33,321 nucleotides of DNA. It comes from Spirochaetota bacterium. Its GTDB lineage: Bacteria; Spirochaetota; GWE2-31-10. Within the stretch, counting starts at the first letter, position 1; every line of letters begins with the position of its first letter. The notes beneath the pieces are model-generated. The model did no database searches. It had not been told where the DNA came from and saw only the letters and a list, made by a program, of their open reading frames with translations. The stretch covers positions 1 through 33,321 of the forward strand of contig JAKSBL010000491.1 in assembly GCA_022361115.1 (NCBI GenBank). The letters run 5' to 3'. Of this stretch, positions 1 through 7,176 are shown piece after piece. A program made the position numbers and the translations under genes.

Positions 1-46
1 AGGGGGTAAAAAAATTCTACAAAACTTAGAAAAATTAGCAGAATAA
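1..46 (+). CDS. C-terminal tail of an upstream gene (partial)
   Basis: Reading from base 2, the sequence stays open for 14 codons and stops at TAA 44-46, giving a helix-like, charged tail ending KLAE. The other two forward frames stop at once or by base 29. The composition resembles a normal protein C-terminus, but the fragment is too short to identify and could be chance. Confidence 0.35.
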   Translation, partial: GGKKILQNLEKLAE

Positions 47-65
47 AGAAAGAAATAAAAGTGGC

Positions 66-533
66 TTATTTTTCCCTGGCTTTTAATTTTTTCTTTATCT
101 GGTAAATCCATTTATGAATCACTAATAAATAAAAAAATATAAAAGTAATATTTACTGCAACAATCAGTAATATCGCTTTTATCATACTAAAACGAGAAAA
201 AAACAAATTAAATACTATTGCTTCCCCTAGTAAAAAAAATACAATTAGAAATAAAGGAAATAAAATATAGATCAGTATGTGCAGAAAAAAGCAGGAAGCA
301 GATGGATACTTTTGATAAATTTTACTTAGTCGCTTAAACATCAAAATTCCTATTATTCCCAAGATTAACACTAAAACAACCATTGAATAGATATCCGGAT
401 ACTGGTTTGATAAATAATATATAGGGAACAATATAATCAAAGCAAAAAGCAAAAAAGCAATAACAATAAAAAAAACAGTTAACATGATAAATGAAAACTG
501 TTTTAAATCTTTTTTAAGATTATAATCTCTCAT
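66..533 (-). CDS. Small four-span membrane protein, unknown function
   Basis: A 155-residue protein made almost entirely of four hydrophobic segments (about residues 13-40, 47-65, 81-107 and 118-142), with a lysine-rich cytoplasmic tail. I do not recognise the family. The start is set at ATG 531-533 because AGGTGG lies seven bases upstream; the longer frame from TTG at 539 would overlap that ribosome site. It follows hsp20 on the same strand with a gap of about 90 bases that shows no clear promoter, so the two could be co-transcribed. No catalytic motif is visible. Confidence 0.7.
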   Translation of the reverse strand: MRDYNLKKDLKQFSFIMLTVFFIVIAFLLFALIILFPIYYLSNQYPDIYSMVVLVLILGIIGILMFKRLSKIYQKYPSASCFFLHILIYILFPLFLIVFFLLGEAIVFNLFFSRFSMIKAILLIVAVNITFIFFYLLVIHKWIYQIKKKLKAREK

Positions 534-626
534 ATACAATCCACCTGAAAATATTTAATCACTCTTTTATCAAAAAGATAAAACAATTTCAATGTTTTGT
601 CAAAATCATAACAATAATTATTTATC

Positions 627-1025
627 TTATTGACCTTTCTTTTTATATAAAGTGACCGTTAAAATTCCTTTTTGAAGTGAGATAGCTTTCTTTTTCTGAT
701 TTATATCTGCTGGAAGTCCAAAGGTTTTAGTAAAATGTTTTGTTTTCTTTTTTTGAGCTACTGTTTTCTTTCCCCGCTTTATTTTATCTTCTTTTACCTG
801 GTACCCTGTAACAACTAATTTTCCAGGTTTTAGAGTAATATCCAAGTCTTTTTTGCTATACCCCGGCACTTTTAAGCGAATCACAAATTTACTTCCTAAA
901 TTCATAAATCCTGAATACTCACGATATGTCTGTGGAGGAAAGAGACATTCATTTCCCAGCAAATGATCGATTCGATTAAATACCCTTTTTATCCGTCTTC
1001 TACAAACTGATTGGATAGCTGACAT
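627..1025 (-). CDS. Small heat-shock protein, Hsp20/alpha-crystallin family
   Basis: An ATP-independent chaperone of 132 residues that would hold unfolding proteins in the cytoplasm. The alpha-crystallin domain covers roughly residues 45-130, with the typical VPGYSKKDLDITL strand pair, the FGLP loop before the last strands, and the closing GILTVTL strand. The C-terminal extension is very short and lacks a clear I-x-I/V anchor, so oligomer assembly may differ. The N-terminus is basic. The start is ATG 1023-1025, which has AAGGAG nine bases upstream; an ATG at 1056-1058 in the same frame has a purine run touching it and is less likely. A TATAAT box lies about 85 bases upstream. Confidence 0.9.
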   Translation of the reverse strand: MSAIQSVCRRRIKRVFNRIDHLLGNECLFPPQTYREYSGFMNLGSKFVIRLKVPGYSKKDLDITLKPGKLVVTGYQVKEDKIKRGKKTVAQKKKTKHFTKTFGLPADINQKKKAISLQKGILTVTLYKKKGQ

Positions 1026-1111
1026 TTCAGTGTTCTCCTTTTTCCTGTATAATCCCATCTCTCTCTTTTCTTAAAAATATTTTAAGTAATCCTTATCTAA
1101 GAATCTTTTAT

Positions 1112-1117
1112 ATTATA
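1112..1117 (-). promoter_or_regulatory. Probable -10 box of the hsp20 promoter
   Basis: On the minus strand this reads TATAAT. The hexamer 17 bases upstream (1135-1140, TAGTTT) is a poor -35, so an activator or alternative contact may be needed. I saw no CIRCE element. Confidence 0.45.
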
Positions 1118-1141
1118 CGGATTAATCGAGTAAAAAACTAT

Positions 1142-1177
1142 ATACCAAAAGGTATGTTTTTTTAGTTATTTTGGTAT
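1142..1177. repeat. Inverted repeat upstream of the hsp20 promoter
   Basis: ATACCAAAA (1142-1150) and TTTTGGTAT (1169-1177) are perfect 9-base inverted arms separated by 18 bases. The left arm also forms a smaller palindrome with the adjacent GGTAT. It lies just upstream of the weak -35 of hsp20 and has no T-run on the minus strand, so an operator is more likely than a terminator for the PilZ gene. Confidence 0.45.
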
Positions 1178-1215
1178 GATTTTTTAAAAAAGGAGATGTA
1201 AAAGAGAAATGCTTT

Positions 1216-1596
1216 TTATGCAGTAAAGTAACGATGAATCACTTTTTCAATAAACTGATGTTGAGAATCATCAAGCTGAACAAACTCTACACCAATGCGA
1301 ATACCATTTGTATTGGCAACTCGTGTTTTAAAAATAAACATTTTATCTTCAGTTCTTAATTTAAAATAAAGAATATCACCAGGTAAAATAATTTGAGAAA
1401 TCCGTACTGCTGCCCCGCTCAGACAAAAATCATATAACTCACATTCCTGCCATTGTTTTTTTAATGGAAAAGTAAAATACAATTGGTATTTATTCTGAAA
1501 TTTACGAATAGGAAAACGCATCTCACGCCGTCTATTATCATTAGTAAGAGGATTTTTTCGATAATGAACAGAGTTCAATTTAATATCAAGTAACAA
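1216..1596 (-). CDS. PilZ-domain protein (predicted c-di-GMP binder)
   Basis: A 126-residue single-domain protein. PilZ domains bind cyclic di-GMP through an RxxxR motif and a [D/N]hSxxG motif. Both are visible: R-R-E-M-R near residues 23-27, and D-F-C-L-S-G near residues 56-61, where the usual serine is cysteine. The start is TTG 1594-1596 with AAGGAG six bases upstream; no better ATG exists nearby. It sits upstream of hsp20 on the same strand but about 190 bases away with a promoter-like site between. A degenerate GGDEF-like protein at 4.2-5.4 kb is the only other hint of c-di-GMP signalling in the window. Target unknown. Confidence 0.8.
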   Translation of the reverse strand: MLLDIKLNSVHYRKNPLTNDNRRREMRFPIRKFQNKYQLYFTFPLKKQWQECELYDFCLSGAAVRISQIILPGDILYFKLRTEDKMFIFKTRVANTNGIRIGVEFVQLDDSQHQFIEKVIHRYFTA

Positions 1597-2021
1597 AATT
1601 TCTCCTTCTTATGATTTTTACAAATCAATAATCATCTAGTGGAATTCATTAAAGTTTTTATAATATTTAAAGAAATTAATATTTTCTCATAATTGAGTTA
1701 AATAATCTCTTATAAAGCTCTATAAACTTCAATTATTTTTATATCAAAAAAGTTGCAGATATTTATGTAATATATCTACAAATTTCAAAAATAACTAAAT
1801 ATTTAATATTTTTTTACAGATCAAAATTTTATCATTAAAAACCATCCTGAAAAAAATTATATATTTTTTTTCTACTCCCATCATTTGCATGAACAGTAAA
1901 AATAAATTATAATATTTTTGCTGTGCCAATTTGGAATCAGTATTTCATTTTCAAGCATTTTTTTATTTTTTTATTCTTTTATGTCAATGACATATAACAA
2001 ATAATTTACTGAGGTTATTCC
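1597..2021. other. AT-rich intergenic region
   Basis: About 425 bases between the divergent PilZ and Tim44-like genes. Apart from the promoter at 1885-1913 I see no reading frame with a ribosome site, no strong hairpin and no repeat; it is dominated by A and T runs. Confidence 0.6.
1885..1913 (+). promoter_or_regulatory. Sigma-70 type promoter of the Tim44-like gene
   Basis: TTGCAT (1885-1890), a 17-base spacer and TATAAT (1908-1913). It would give a leader of about 100 bases before the ATG at 2022. Confidence 0.65.
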
Positions 2022-3857
2022 ATGAAAATAAAAGCGAATTTAAAAAAAGTTACCCAATTTTTATTCTGGATCAGCCAAAGACGGTGGTTATTTTTATTAC
2101 TCATCGGTATTTTTTTTATTTTTCTGGATTTTTCCCTTTTTAGTCGAGCTGGTGGAGCAGGAGGCTCTAGTCGGAGTTCTGGTGGTGGAGGTGATGGTAT
2201 TGGCGCATTAATTTATTTCATTCTTTATGTAATCCCTTTTCCTTATAACTTCATTACGATTATCATCATCCTCATTATTTATGCCTATACTAATCGAAAA
2301 GTTAAACAAAAATCGGTTTTTAATCATGTTCCAGGTGATGCGCAATCCAGAAAAATTAACGATCCTGGTATAATAAACAATCATTTACAAGATTTTGACG
2401 AAGAACAATTTTACAGCAAAGTTCGAACAGCATTTATTCGAATCCAGCAAGCATGGATGGAACAGGATTTATCTAAAGTTCGCAAGTTTATTTCAGATGG
2501 AGTTTATCAAAGATTTCATACTCAATTTAAAATGATGCAATTACTGGATCAGAAAAATATTATTGATGATTTACAAATTCTGGATATGCAAATTTCAAAA
2601 ATCGAAGCAGATGGGCAATATGATATCATAGATGTAGCCATCCAGGCTCATATTATTGATCATTTTAAAAGCACAAAACACCCTTCTTTGCAATCTGGAG
2701 GGGATGAAATTTTTGTAGAATACTGGTCATTTCTAAAAAAGAGAGGGACAAAAACCGCTGATCTTTATCATTCCAATAATTGTCCCAAATGTGGTGCTGA
2801 ATTAACAGAAATGAGCGGTGAAATCAGTAAATGTGAATTCTGTCAAACGATCACTAATCTGGGAGAATTTGACTGGGTATTAGCAGAAATCACTCAAGCA
2901 GATGATTATGTGACTGGTAATCCCCGTTTAAACAACAACCAGCACCTAAAAAAACAATTAAAATTACTCCGTCAGGAAAATCCAGATTTTGCTGTTCAAT
3001 TACTGGAAGACAAGGTTAGCAATGGCTATTTACAAATTCTCACCAGCAGGGTATTAAAAAAACCAGAAATCATGCGTAGATTTGTATCAGATCAGGTTTA
3101 TGAAAAAATTAAAGCTTCCTTCTCATCTGACCAGATTGTATATAATCGTCTTTATCTAAATGATGTTACTCTCATAGGAATCCAGTCATTGGATACACAA
3201 AATATACTGGCAGTTGCTGTAAAATCTTCCTATCAACGAGTAAAACTTGCTGGCAATAAAGCCCAGCATATAGATGGACAACTCATGAGTAAAACTGAGA
3301 TCCTCTTATTAACTCACAATAAAAACCAATTTTTACCAAAAGGATTTCTCTACTCTCATTCCTGCCCTTCCTGTGGAGGGCCTTTAGAGGATACTCCGGA
3401 TATCAAGTGTTCTTACTGTGATGCAGTTTTAAACAGCCCTGATCATGAGTGGATTATAACAGATATCCAATCTATTCATGAATACCAAGGATACTTAAAA
3501 ACCAATCAAGCTTCCTTTGATTATAAAGCCGATCCAACTCTGCTGGATTCACTTTATGGAGTCAGAGACTTTGCTTTTAATAATGTGTTAATCATGATCG
3601 CAGCTGATGGAATTTTTGATCCAGAAGAAAAAGAATTTGCAGAAAAAATAGCCCGTAAATGGGGTTATAATATCAACAGGATTCAACCTATGTTTGAAAT
3701 GGCAAAAAACGGCAGGTTAGTTATCCGTATGCCGGAAAGTCCTAAGCAGAGAAGAAAAATTTATAAACTAATGGAAAAAACTGCTGCCATAGATCATAAT
3801 GTTTCACCTGAAGAAGAACTATTACTCAATAACGTTAAAATGACTTATTTGCAATAA
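2022..3857 (+). CDS. Membrane protein with two Tim44-like/zinc-ribbon units and a TerB-like domain
   Basis: A 611-residue protein. Order: a membrane segment at about 22-42; a serine/glycine-rich linker; a second membrane segment at about 60-90; a Tim44-like domain at about 125-250; a zinc ribbon (C254, C257, C271, C274); a second, more diverged Tim44-like domain at about 305-445; a second ribbon (C448, C451, C463, C466); and a C-terminal helical domain (about 525-611) with the acidic IAADGIFDPEEKEF motif of TerB-like proteins. The ordered repetition suggests an internal duplication. Tim44-like domains bind membranes or unfolded chains; the role in bacteria is not established. GAGG sits seven bases before ATG 2022. 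Probably monocistronic: a separate promoter precedes the next gene. Confidence 0.85.
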   Translation: MKIKANLKKVTQFLFWISQRRWLFLLLIGIFFIFLDFSLFSRAGGAGGSSRSSGGGGDGIGALIYFILYVIPFPYNFITIIIILIIYAYTNRKVKQKSVFNHVPGDAQSRKINDPGIINNHLQDFDEEQFYSKVRTAFIRIQQAWMEQDLSKVRKFISDGVYQRFHTQFKMMQLLDQKNIIDDLQILDMQISKIEADGQYDIIDVAIQAHIIDHFKSTKHPSLQSGGDEIFVEYWSFLKKRGTKTADLYHSNNCPKCGAELTEMSGEISKCEFCQTITNLGEFDWVLAEITQADDYVTGNPRLNNNQHLKKQLKLLRQENPDFAVQLLEDKVSNGYLQILTSRVLKKPEIMRRFVSDQVYEKIKASFSSDQIVYNRLYLNDVTLIGIQSLDTQNILAVAVKSSYQRVKLAGNKAQHIDGQLMSKTEILLLTHNKNQFLPKGFLYSHSCPSCGGPLEDTPDIKCSYCDAVLNSPDHEWIITDIQSIHEYQGYLKTNQASFDYKADPTLLDSLYGVRDFAFNNVLIMIAADGIFDPEEKEFAEKIARKWGYNINRIQPMFEMAKNGRLVIRMPESPKQRRKIYKLMEKTAAIDHNVSPEEELLLNNVKMTYLQ

Positions 3858-3954
3858 GTAAATAGGTCCTTGTGGATAGTTTTGAATATTACTTAAAATA
3901 AATACTCAAATGCAAATAAAAATAAGCAAGTTATTAGCCGGCAATTTATTTTAC

Positions 3955-3983
3955 TTGACGATTTGGCAAAATAACATCATAAT
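3955..3983 (+). promoter_or_regulatory. Sigma-70 type promoter of the PspC gene
   Basis: TTGACG (3955-3960), 17-base spacer, CATAAT (3978-3983). The predicted transcript starts near 3990, about 28 bases before the ATG, with AAAGGGG as ribosome site. Confidence 0.7.
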
Positions 3984-4017
3984 ATTGATCAAAATATACT
4001 CTTAAAAAGGGGTTATC

Positions 4018-4209
4018 ATGGCAAAAAGACTACACCTATCCAGTACCAATAAAAAAATTGCTGGTGTATGCGGCGGTATAGCAGAGTATTTTGATGTTGA
4101 TCCGCTACTCATCCGGGTATTATGGATAGTAGGAACCTTAATGGGTGGAGCCGGAATACTGGCTTACTTAATTGCCTGGTTTATTTTACCAAAAGATGAT
4201 AATATTTAA
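4018..4209 (+). CDS. PspC-domain protein
   Basis: A 63-residue protein made of one PspC domain: the N-terminal KRLHLSSTNKKIAGVCGGIAE signature, then DVDPLLIRVLWIV leading into a hydrophobic segment with GGAG, ending in the typical FILPKD. In enterobacteria PspC is a membrane partner of PspB that senses envelope stress and sequesters PspA; short stand-alone PspC proteins are widespread and their role is less clear. No pspA or pspB is in the window. The start is fixed by AAAGGGG five bases upstream and a strong promoter. Confidence 0.9.
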   Translation: MAKRLHLSSTNKKIAGVCGGIAEYFDVDPLLIRVLWIVGTLMGGAGILAYLIAWFILPKDDNI

Positions 4210-4220
4210 TAGTAAATTGA

Positions 4221-5423
4221 TCAAGTTAAAATATAATCTTGCTTAAGTGCTAATATAATTTCTTTCTCTTTATGTTTTTTTAGACGATAAAACAAAACTC
4301 TAAAAATATAATTTAAATTGATTAAATGCCAGTGCTGACGATCAATTGAACAATAGGCACAATAAAAATCTGTTTTATATACTTTCTCCAATTGACTTTT
4401 TAAATCATCAATGGCTTCAGGACTTCTTCCAGGAATAATAGAACAAATAAACTGCTTGTTGGCAATAAAGAAACGGGATTTAATACTTTTCGTTGTTACA
4501 GGAATCGTTTTGATAAAGTCTCCCTGATAAAAACAAATAAAAGTCAGTGAATAAATCGATTTATTTAATACCCTATCTAAAGATAAGTTACGATTAACTG
4601 GCAAAAAAGGGAAAATAGCCTTTTGATAAATAGGGATTGGTTGAAAAAACGAGTGAAGAGCATAAAAAAGATTATTATCATATTCTTTTTTGGTAATATA
4701 GCTAGTCAGGTAAACTCCTACTGCTAAGAAGGAAATAAAAAAGGCACTGTTGAGCAAACCGATTTTTTGATAAACACTGCCAAGGATCAGAGAAAAATAG
4801 ATAAAAAGAAAATCAATGACTATGTATGGAAGGGTATGTTGGAAAAAATTATAATACTTTCTCTGAAAGAGTCGTTCTGTTGTTACCAAAATTGCTTTAA
4901 TTGTCAAATGAATTAGAATTAACAGTAAAACAATTAAAATATCGCGAATCGTTAAATTCACAATATCTATTTTAAAATAAGCTGTTAAATAATTAAAAAT
5001 ATAAATCAATACATACCACATAATGATTCGCATCATTATTGATTCAATTATTTCTAAAGAATATTTCTTTCCGATCAGAGATACAAGTAACTGGGACAAA
5101 AAGTAAACAACAATGAATAAATAAACCAGCTCAATTCCTTTAAAATAATCTCCTTTTAATAAAAAATTGCTGATATATATGATAAATGTATTGAAAGTAA
5201 TTGGAATTCCTAATACCTCATACCTTAAACTATAAAGAAAATGGCCAGTAAAAAGCAGAAATAAAAATTCAATAAAATATTTTTGAAAAAGAATAGTTAA
5301 GCGAAACCGGATACCAATTAATTGTGTAATGATTTCAATAATCACTAAAATTCCAATTACTATAACCACCATACAATAGAAAAAGGGTATTCTTTTTGAA
5401 AACCACTTGATAAAATTTTCCAT
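4221..5423 (-). CDS. Multi-span membrane protein with a degenerate GGDEF-like C-terminal domain
   Basis: A 400-residue protein with about eight hydrophobic segments (residues 10-265) followed by a soluble tail of about 130 residues. The tail follows the strand and helix order of a GGDEF domain: LTFICFYQGDFIK at the place of the first core strand and D-x-D-x-F-K; FIANKQFICSIIPG where R-x-GGDEF-x-x-L-x-P is expected; then FYRLKKHKEKEII like the final ALYxAKxxGRN helix. The catalytic signature is gone, so cyclase activity is not expected; this assignment is my inference by eye. The start is ATG 5421-5423: an in-frame TTG at 5475-5477 falls inside the promoter. The ribosome site is weak (AAAGAAAAAATT). 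Confidence 0.7.
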   Translation of the reverse strand: MENFIKWFSKRIPFFYCMVVIVIGILVIIEIITQLIGIRFRLTILFQKYFIEFLFLLFTGHFLYSLRYEVLGIPITFNTFIIYISNFLLKGDYFKGIELVYLFIVVYFLSQLLVSLIGKKYSLEIIESIMMRIIMWYVLIYIFNYLTAYFKIDIVNLTIRDILIVLLLILIHLTIKAILVTTERLFQRKYYNFFQHTLPYIVIDFLFIYFSLILGSVYQKIGLLNSAFFISFLAVGVYLTSYITKKEYDNNLFYALHSFFQPIPIYQKAIFPFLPVNRNLSLDRVLNKSIYSLTFICFYQGDFIKTIPVTTKSIKSRFFIANKQFICSIIPGRSPEAIDDLKSQLEKVYKTDFYCAYCSIDRQHWHLINLNYIFRVLFYRLKKHKEKEIILALKQDYILT

Positions 5424-5466
5424 AATTTTTTCTTTATTCAGCAAAATTTGTAAAAATATTTTATTA

Positions 5467-5494
5467 ATTATAAACAATCGTTTATTTAATACAA
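5467..5494 (-). promoter_or_regulatory. Promoter of the membrane/GGDEF-like gene
   Basis: On the minus strand: TTGTAT (5489-5494), 16-base spacer, TATAAT (5467-5472). It implies a leader of roughly 37 bases to ATG 5423 and rules out the TTG start at 5477. Confidence 0.6.
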
Positions 5495-5541
5495 GTAATT
5501 TTTCTGAAATATCAAATATAGTATTTTTTATTGTGAATCAC

Positions 5542-5570
5542 TTGAATTCTATTTTGCAATGTGTTATATT
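5542..5570 (+). promoter_or_regulatory. Promoter of the tetR-methyltransferase operon
   Basis: TTGAAT (5542-5547), 17-base spacer, TATATT (5565-5570). The predicted start near 5577 falls directly at the palindromic operator. Confidence 0.65.
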
Positions 5571-5578
5571 ATTAATAG

Positions 5579-5591
5579 ACCGACGGTCGGT
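5579..5591. promoter_or_regulatory. TetR-family operator, ACCGAC-G-GTCGGT
   Basis: A perfect 13-base palindrome, GC-rich in an AT-rich neighbourhood, covering the predicted transcription start of the TetR gene. The position and the ACCGAC/GTCGGT half-sites are typical of self-repressing TetR/AcrR regulators. Confidence 0.8.
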
Positions 5592-5609
5592 TTATTAATA
5601 GGAGTCAAA

Positions 5610-6293
5610 ATGGCTAGAACAAGAAAAAATCATGATGAAAGAAAAACAGAGCTCTTAACATTAGCAGAACAGTTATTTTTACAAAAAGGTTACGATAATA
5701 CTACAATAAAAGATATTATAGATACAGCTCAAATCGCTAAGGGAACATTTTATCATTACTTTACCGCAAAAGAAGATCTCTTGGAAGGGATTGCACACCT
5801 AAAATTCCAGCCATTAATTCAAGCAGCAAAAGAAATTATTAATGACTCAACCATAAATTCCTTAGAAAAACTCAATTCCTTGTTTTCGGCTATTCAACTC
5901 TGGAAAACAAAAAATCAAAAAATCTATATTACGACTATGAAAGTTCTAAATCGGGATGAAAACCTCATATTTCGTTACAAATTATTAACTCATCAATTCA
6001 AAGCCCTATTGCCTTTCTATATAAAAATCATTGAGGAAGGAAAGAGAACAAATCTTTTTTATATTGATTCACCCGAAATCACTGCAGGAATTCTGAATGA
6101 TCTTCTTGCTGGTTTAAAGAATCAGATTGCATCGAAAATATTTTTTTTACCTGATGATCCAGATGAAAAGCAAATGCTGATGATAAAAAAATTTTTTATT
6201 TCCAGAGTCACAGCTTATGAAAAAGTGATAGAAAATGTTCTGGGTTTACCTGAAAACTCAGTTATTTTGATAGAGCGCCCTTATTTTCAATAA
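5610..6293 (+). CDS. TetR/AcrR-family transcriptional regulator
   Basis: A 227-residue repressor. The N-terminal helix-turn-helix is at about residues 13-55, with the family signature A-E-x-L-F-x-x-K-G-Y-x-x-T-T-I-K-D-I and the recognition stretch AKGTFYHYF. The C-terminal helical ligand domain (about 75-220) gives no clue to the inducer. The start is ATG 5610, with AGGAG five bases upstream; earlier in-frame codons lie across the promoter and operator. It lies 38 bases before the methyltransferase gene with no terminator between, so the two form an operon. The 13-base palindrome at its transcription start predicts autorepression, with the membrane methyltransferase as the co-regulated target. 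Confidence 0.93.
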   Translation: MARTRKNHDERKTELLTLAEQLFLQKGYDNTTIKDIIDTAQIAKGTFYHYFTAKEDLLEGIAHLKFQPLIQAAKEIINDSTINSLEKLNSLFSAIQLWKTKNQKIYITTMKVLNRDENLIFRYKLLTHQFKALLPFYIKIIEEGKRTNLFYIDSPEITAGILNDLLAGLKNQIASKIFFLPDDPDEKQMLMIKKFFISRVTAYEKVIENVLGLPENSVILIERPYFQ

Positions 6294-6331
6294 AAAGGCC
6301 ATTTCATATTGTATTTTTTAGGAGGTATTCT

Positions 6332-7039
6332 ATGGACAAAAAAGAAAAATTTCAATTTTCAAAAAAAGGTTTAAGAGGCATACTCCGCAGCCTGATTTTA
6401 TTTGGTTTCATTTTTGGTGTTTGTCTGCTCATTGCCGGCAGGTTAGATTATTATCATGCCTGGTTGATGTTTGGATTATACTTGAGTTTACAAATTATGT
6501 ATGTATTAGTGTTGTTAAAAACCAATCCGGAACTCATCAATGAAAGAGGGTCTTTTATACAGGAAAATACGAAAAAATTTGATAAAATTTTTTATGCACT
6601 CTGGATTCCCCTACGTTTCGTCATATTTATTGTAGCAGCCCTGGATGCAGGCCGTTTCAGCTGGTCGCATATGCCTGTTTATATTGTTGCAGGAGGGGCT
6701 ATCATAACCATTTTGATGTCAATACTTGGTATATGGGCCATGTCTGTTAACCGCTTTTTTGCTACTACTGTCAAAATCCAAAATGATCGTGGCCATGAAG
6801 TTTGTGATTTCGGGCCTTACCGTTTTGTTCGACATCCTGGGTATGTGGCAATGTTTTTTTCTGCTATTACACTCCCGGTGATCATGGGTTCCTGGTGGGC
6901 TATGATACCAGGAGGTATTACAGGTATATTGGTGATTATCCGGACAGCTTTGGAAGATCAAACTCTAAGGCGAGAGTTAAAGGGCTATGAAGAATTTACC
7001 TCAAAGACTCGTTATCGATTGATTCCACTCCTATGGTAG
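6332..7039 (+). CDS. Isoprenylcysteine carboxyl methyltransferase-family membrane protein
   Basis: A 235-residue integral membrane methyltransferase of the ICMT/PEMT-like group. Several membrane segments (about residues 18-36, 45-62, 85-104, 116-135, 170-195) precede or flank the conserved C-terminal cofactor region: GPYRFVRHPGYVA (RHPxY), then the E-D-x-x-L-x-x-E-L-x-G-Y-x-x-F segment and the TRYRLIP ending. Bacterial members methylate lipids or unknown small molecules; the substrate here is unknown. AGGAGG lies six bases before the ATG. It is the second gene of a TetR-controlled operon, suggesting a response to a membrane-active or hydrophobic compound. The reading frame stays open for 38 codons beyond the TAG stop. 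Confidence 0.85.
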   Translation: MDKKEKFQFSKKGLRGILRSLILFGFIFGVCLLIAGRLDYYHAWLMFGLYLSLQIMYVLVLLKTNPELINERGSFIQENTKKFDKIFYALWIPLRFVIFIVAALDAGRFSWSHMPVYIVAGGAIITILMSILGIWAMSVNRFFATTVKIQNDRGHEVCDFGPYRFVRHPGYVAMFFSAITLPVIMGSWWAMIPGGITGILVIIRTALEDQTLRRELKGYEEFTSKTRYRLIPLLW

Positions 7040-7176
7040 GTTCCTCAACCGGAAGGATCTCGGTCCATTCTTATAAATTTAAGCTGCGGAATTGCCCTCA
7101 AAATAATAATTGCAAGCATTCTTCTAACAGTTTTACTCTGTGCACATCTGTTTTAAATCAGTGAAAATCCTATGTG

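Noticed and set aside
5424-5477. TTG start extending the membrane/GGDEF-like protein by 18 residues.
   Set aside because: It falls within the TTGTAT-16-TATAAT promoter and has no ribosome site.
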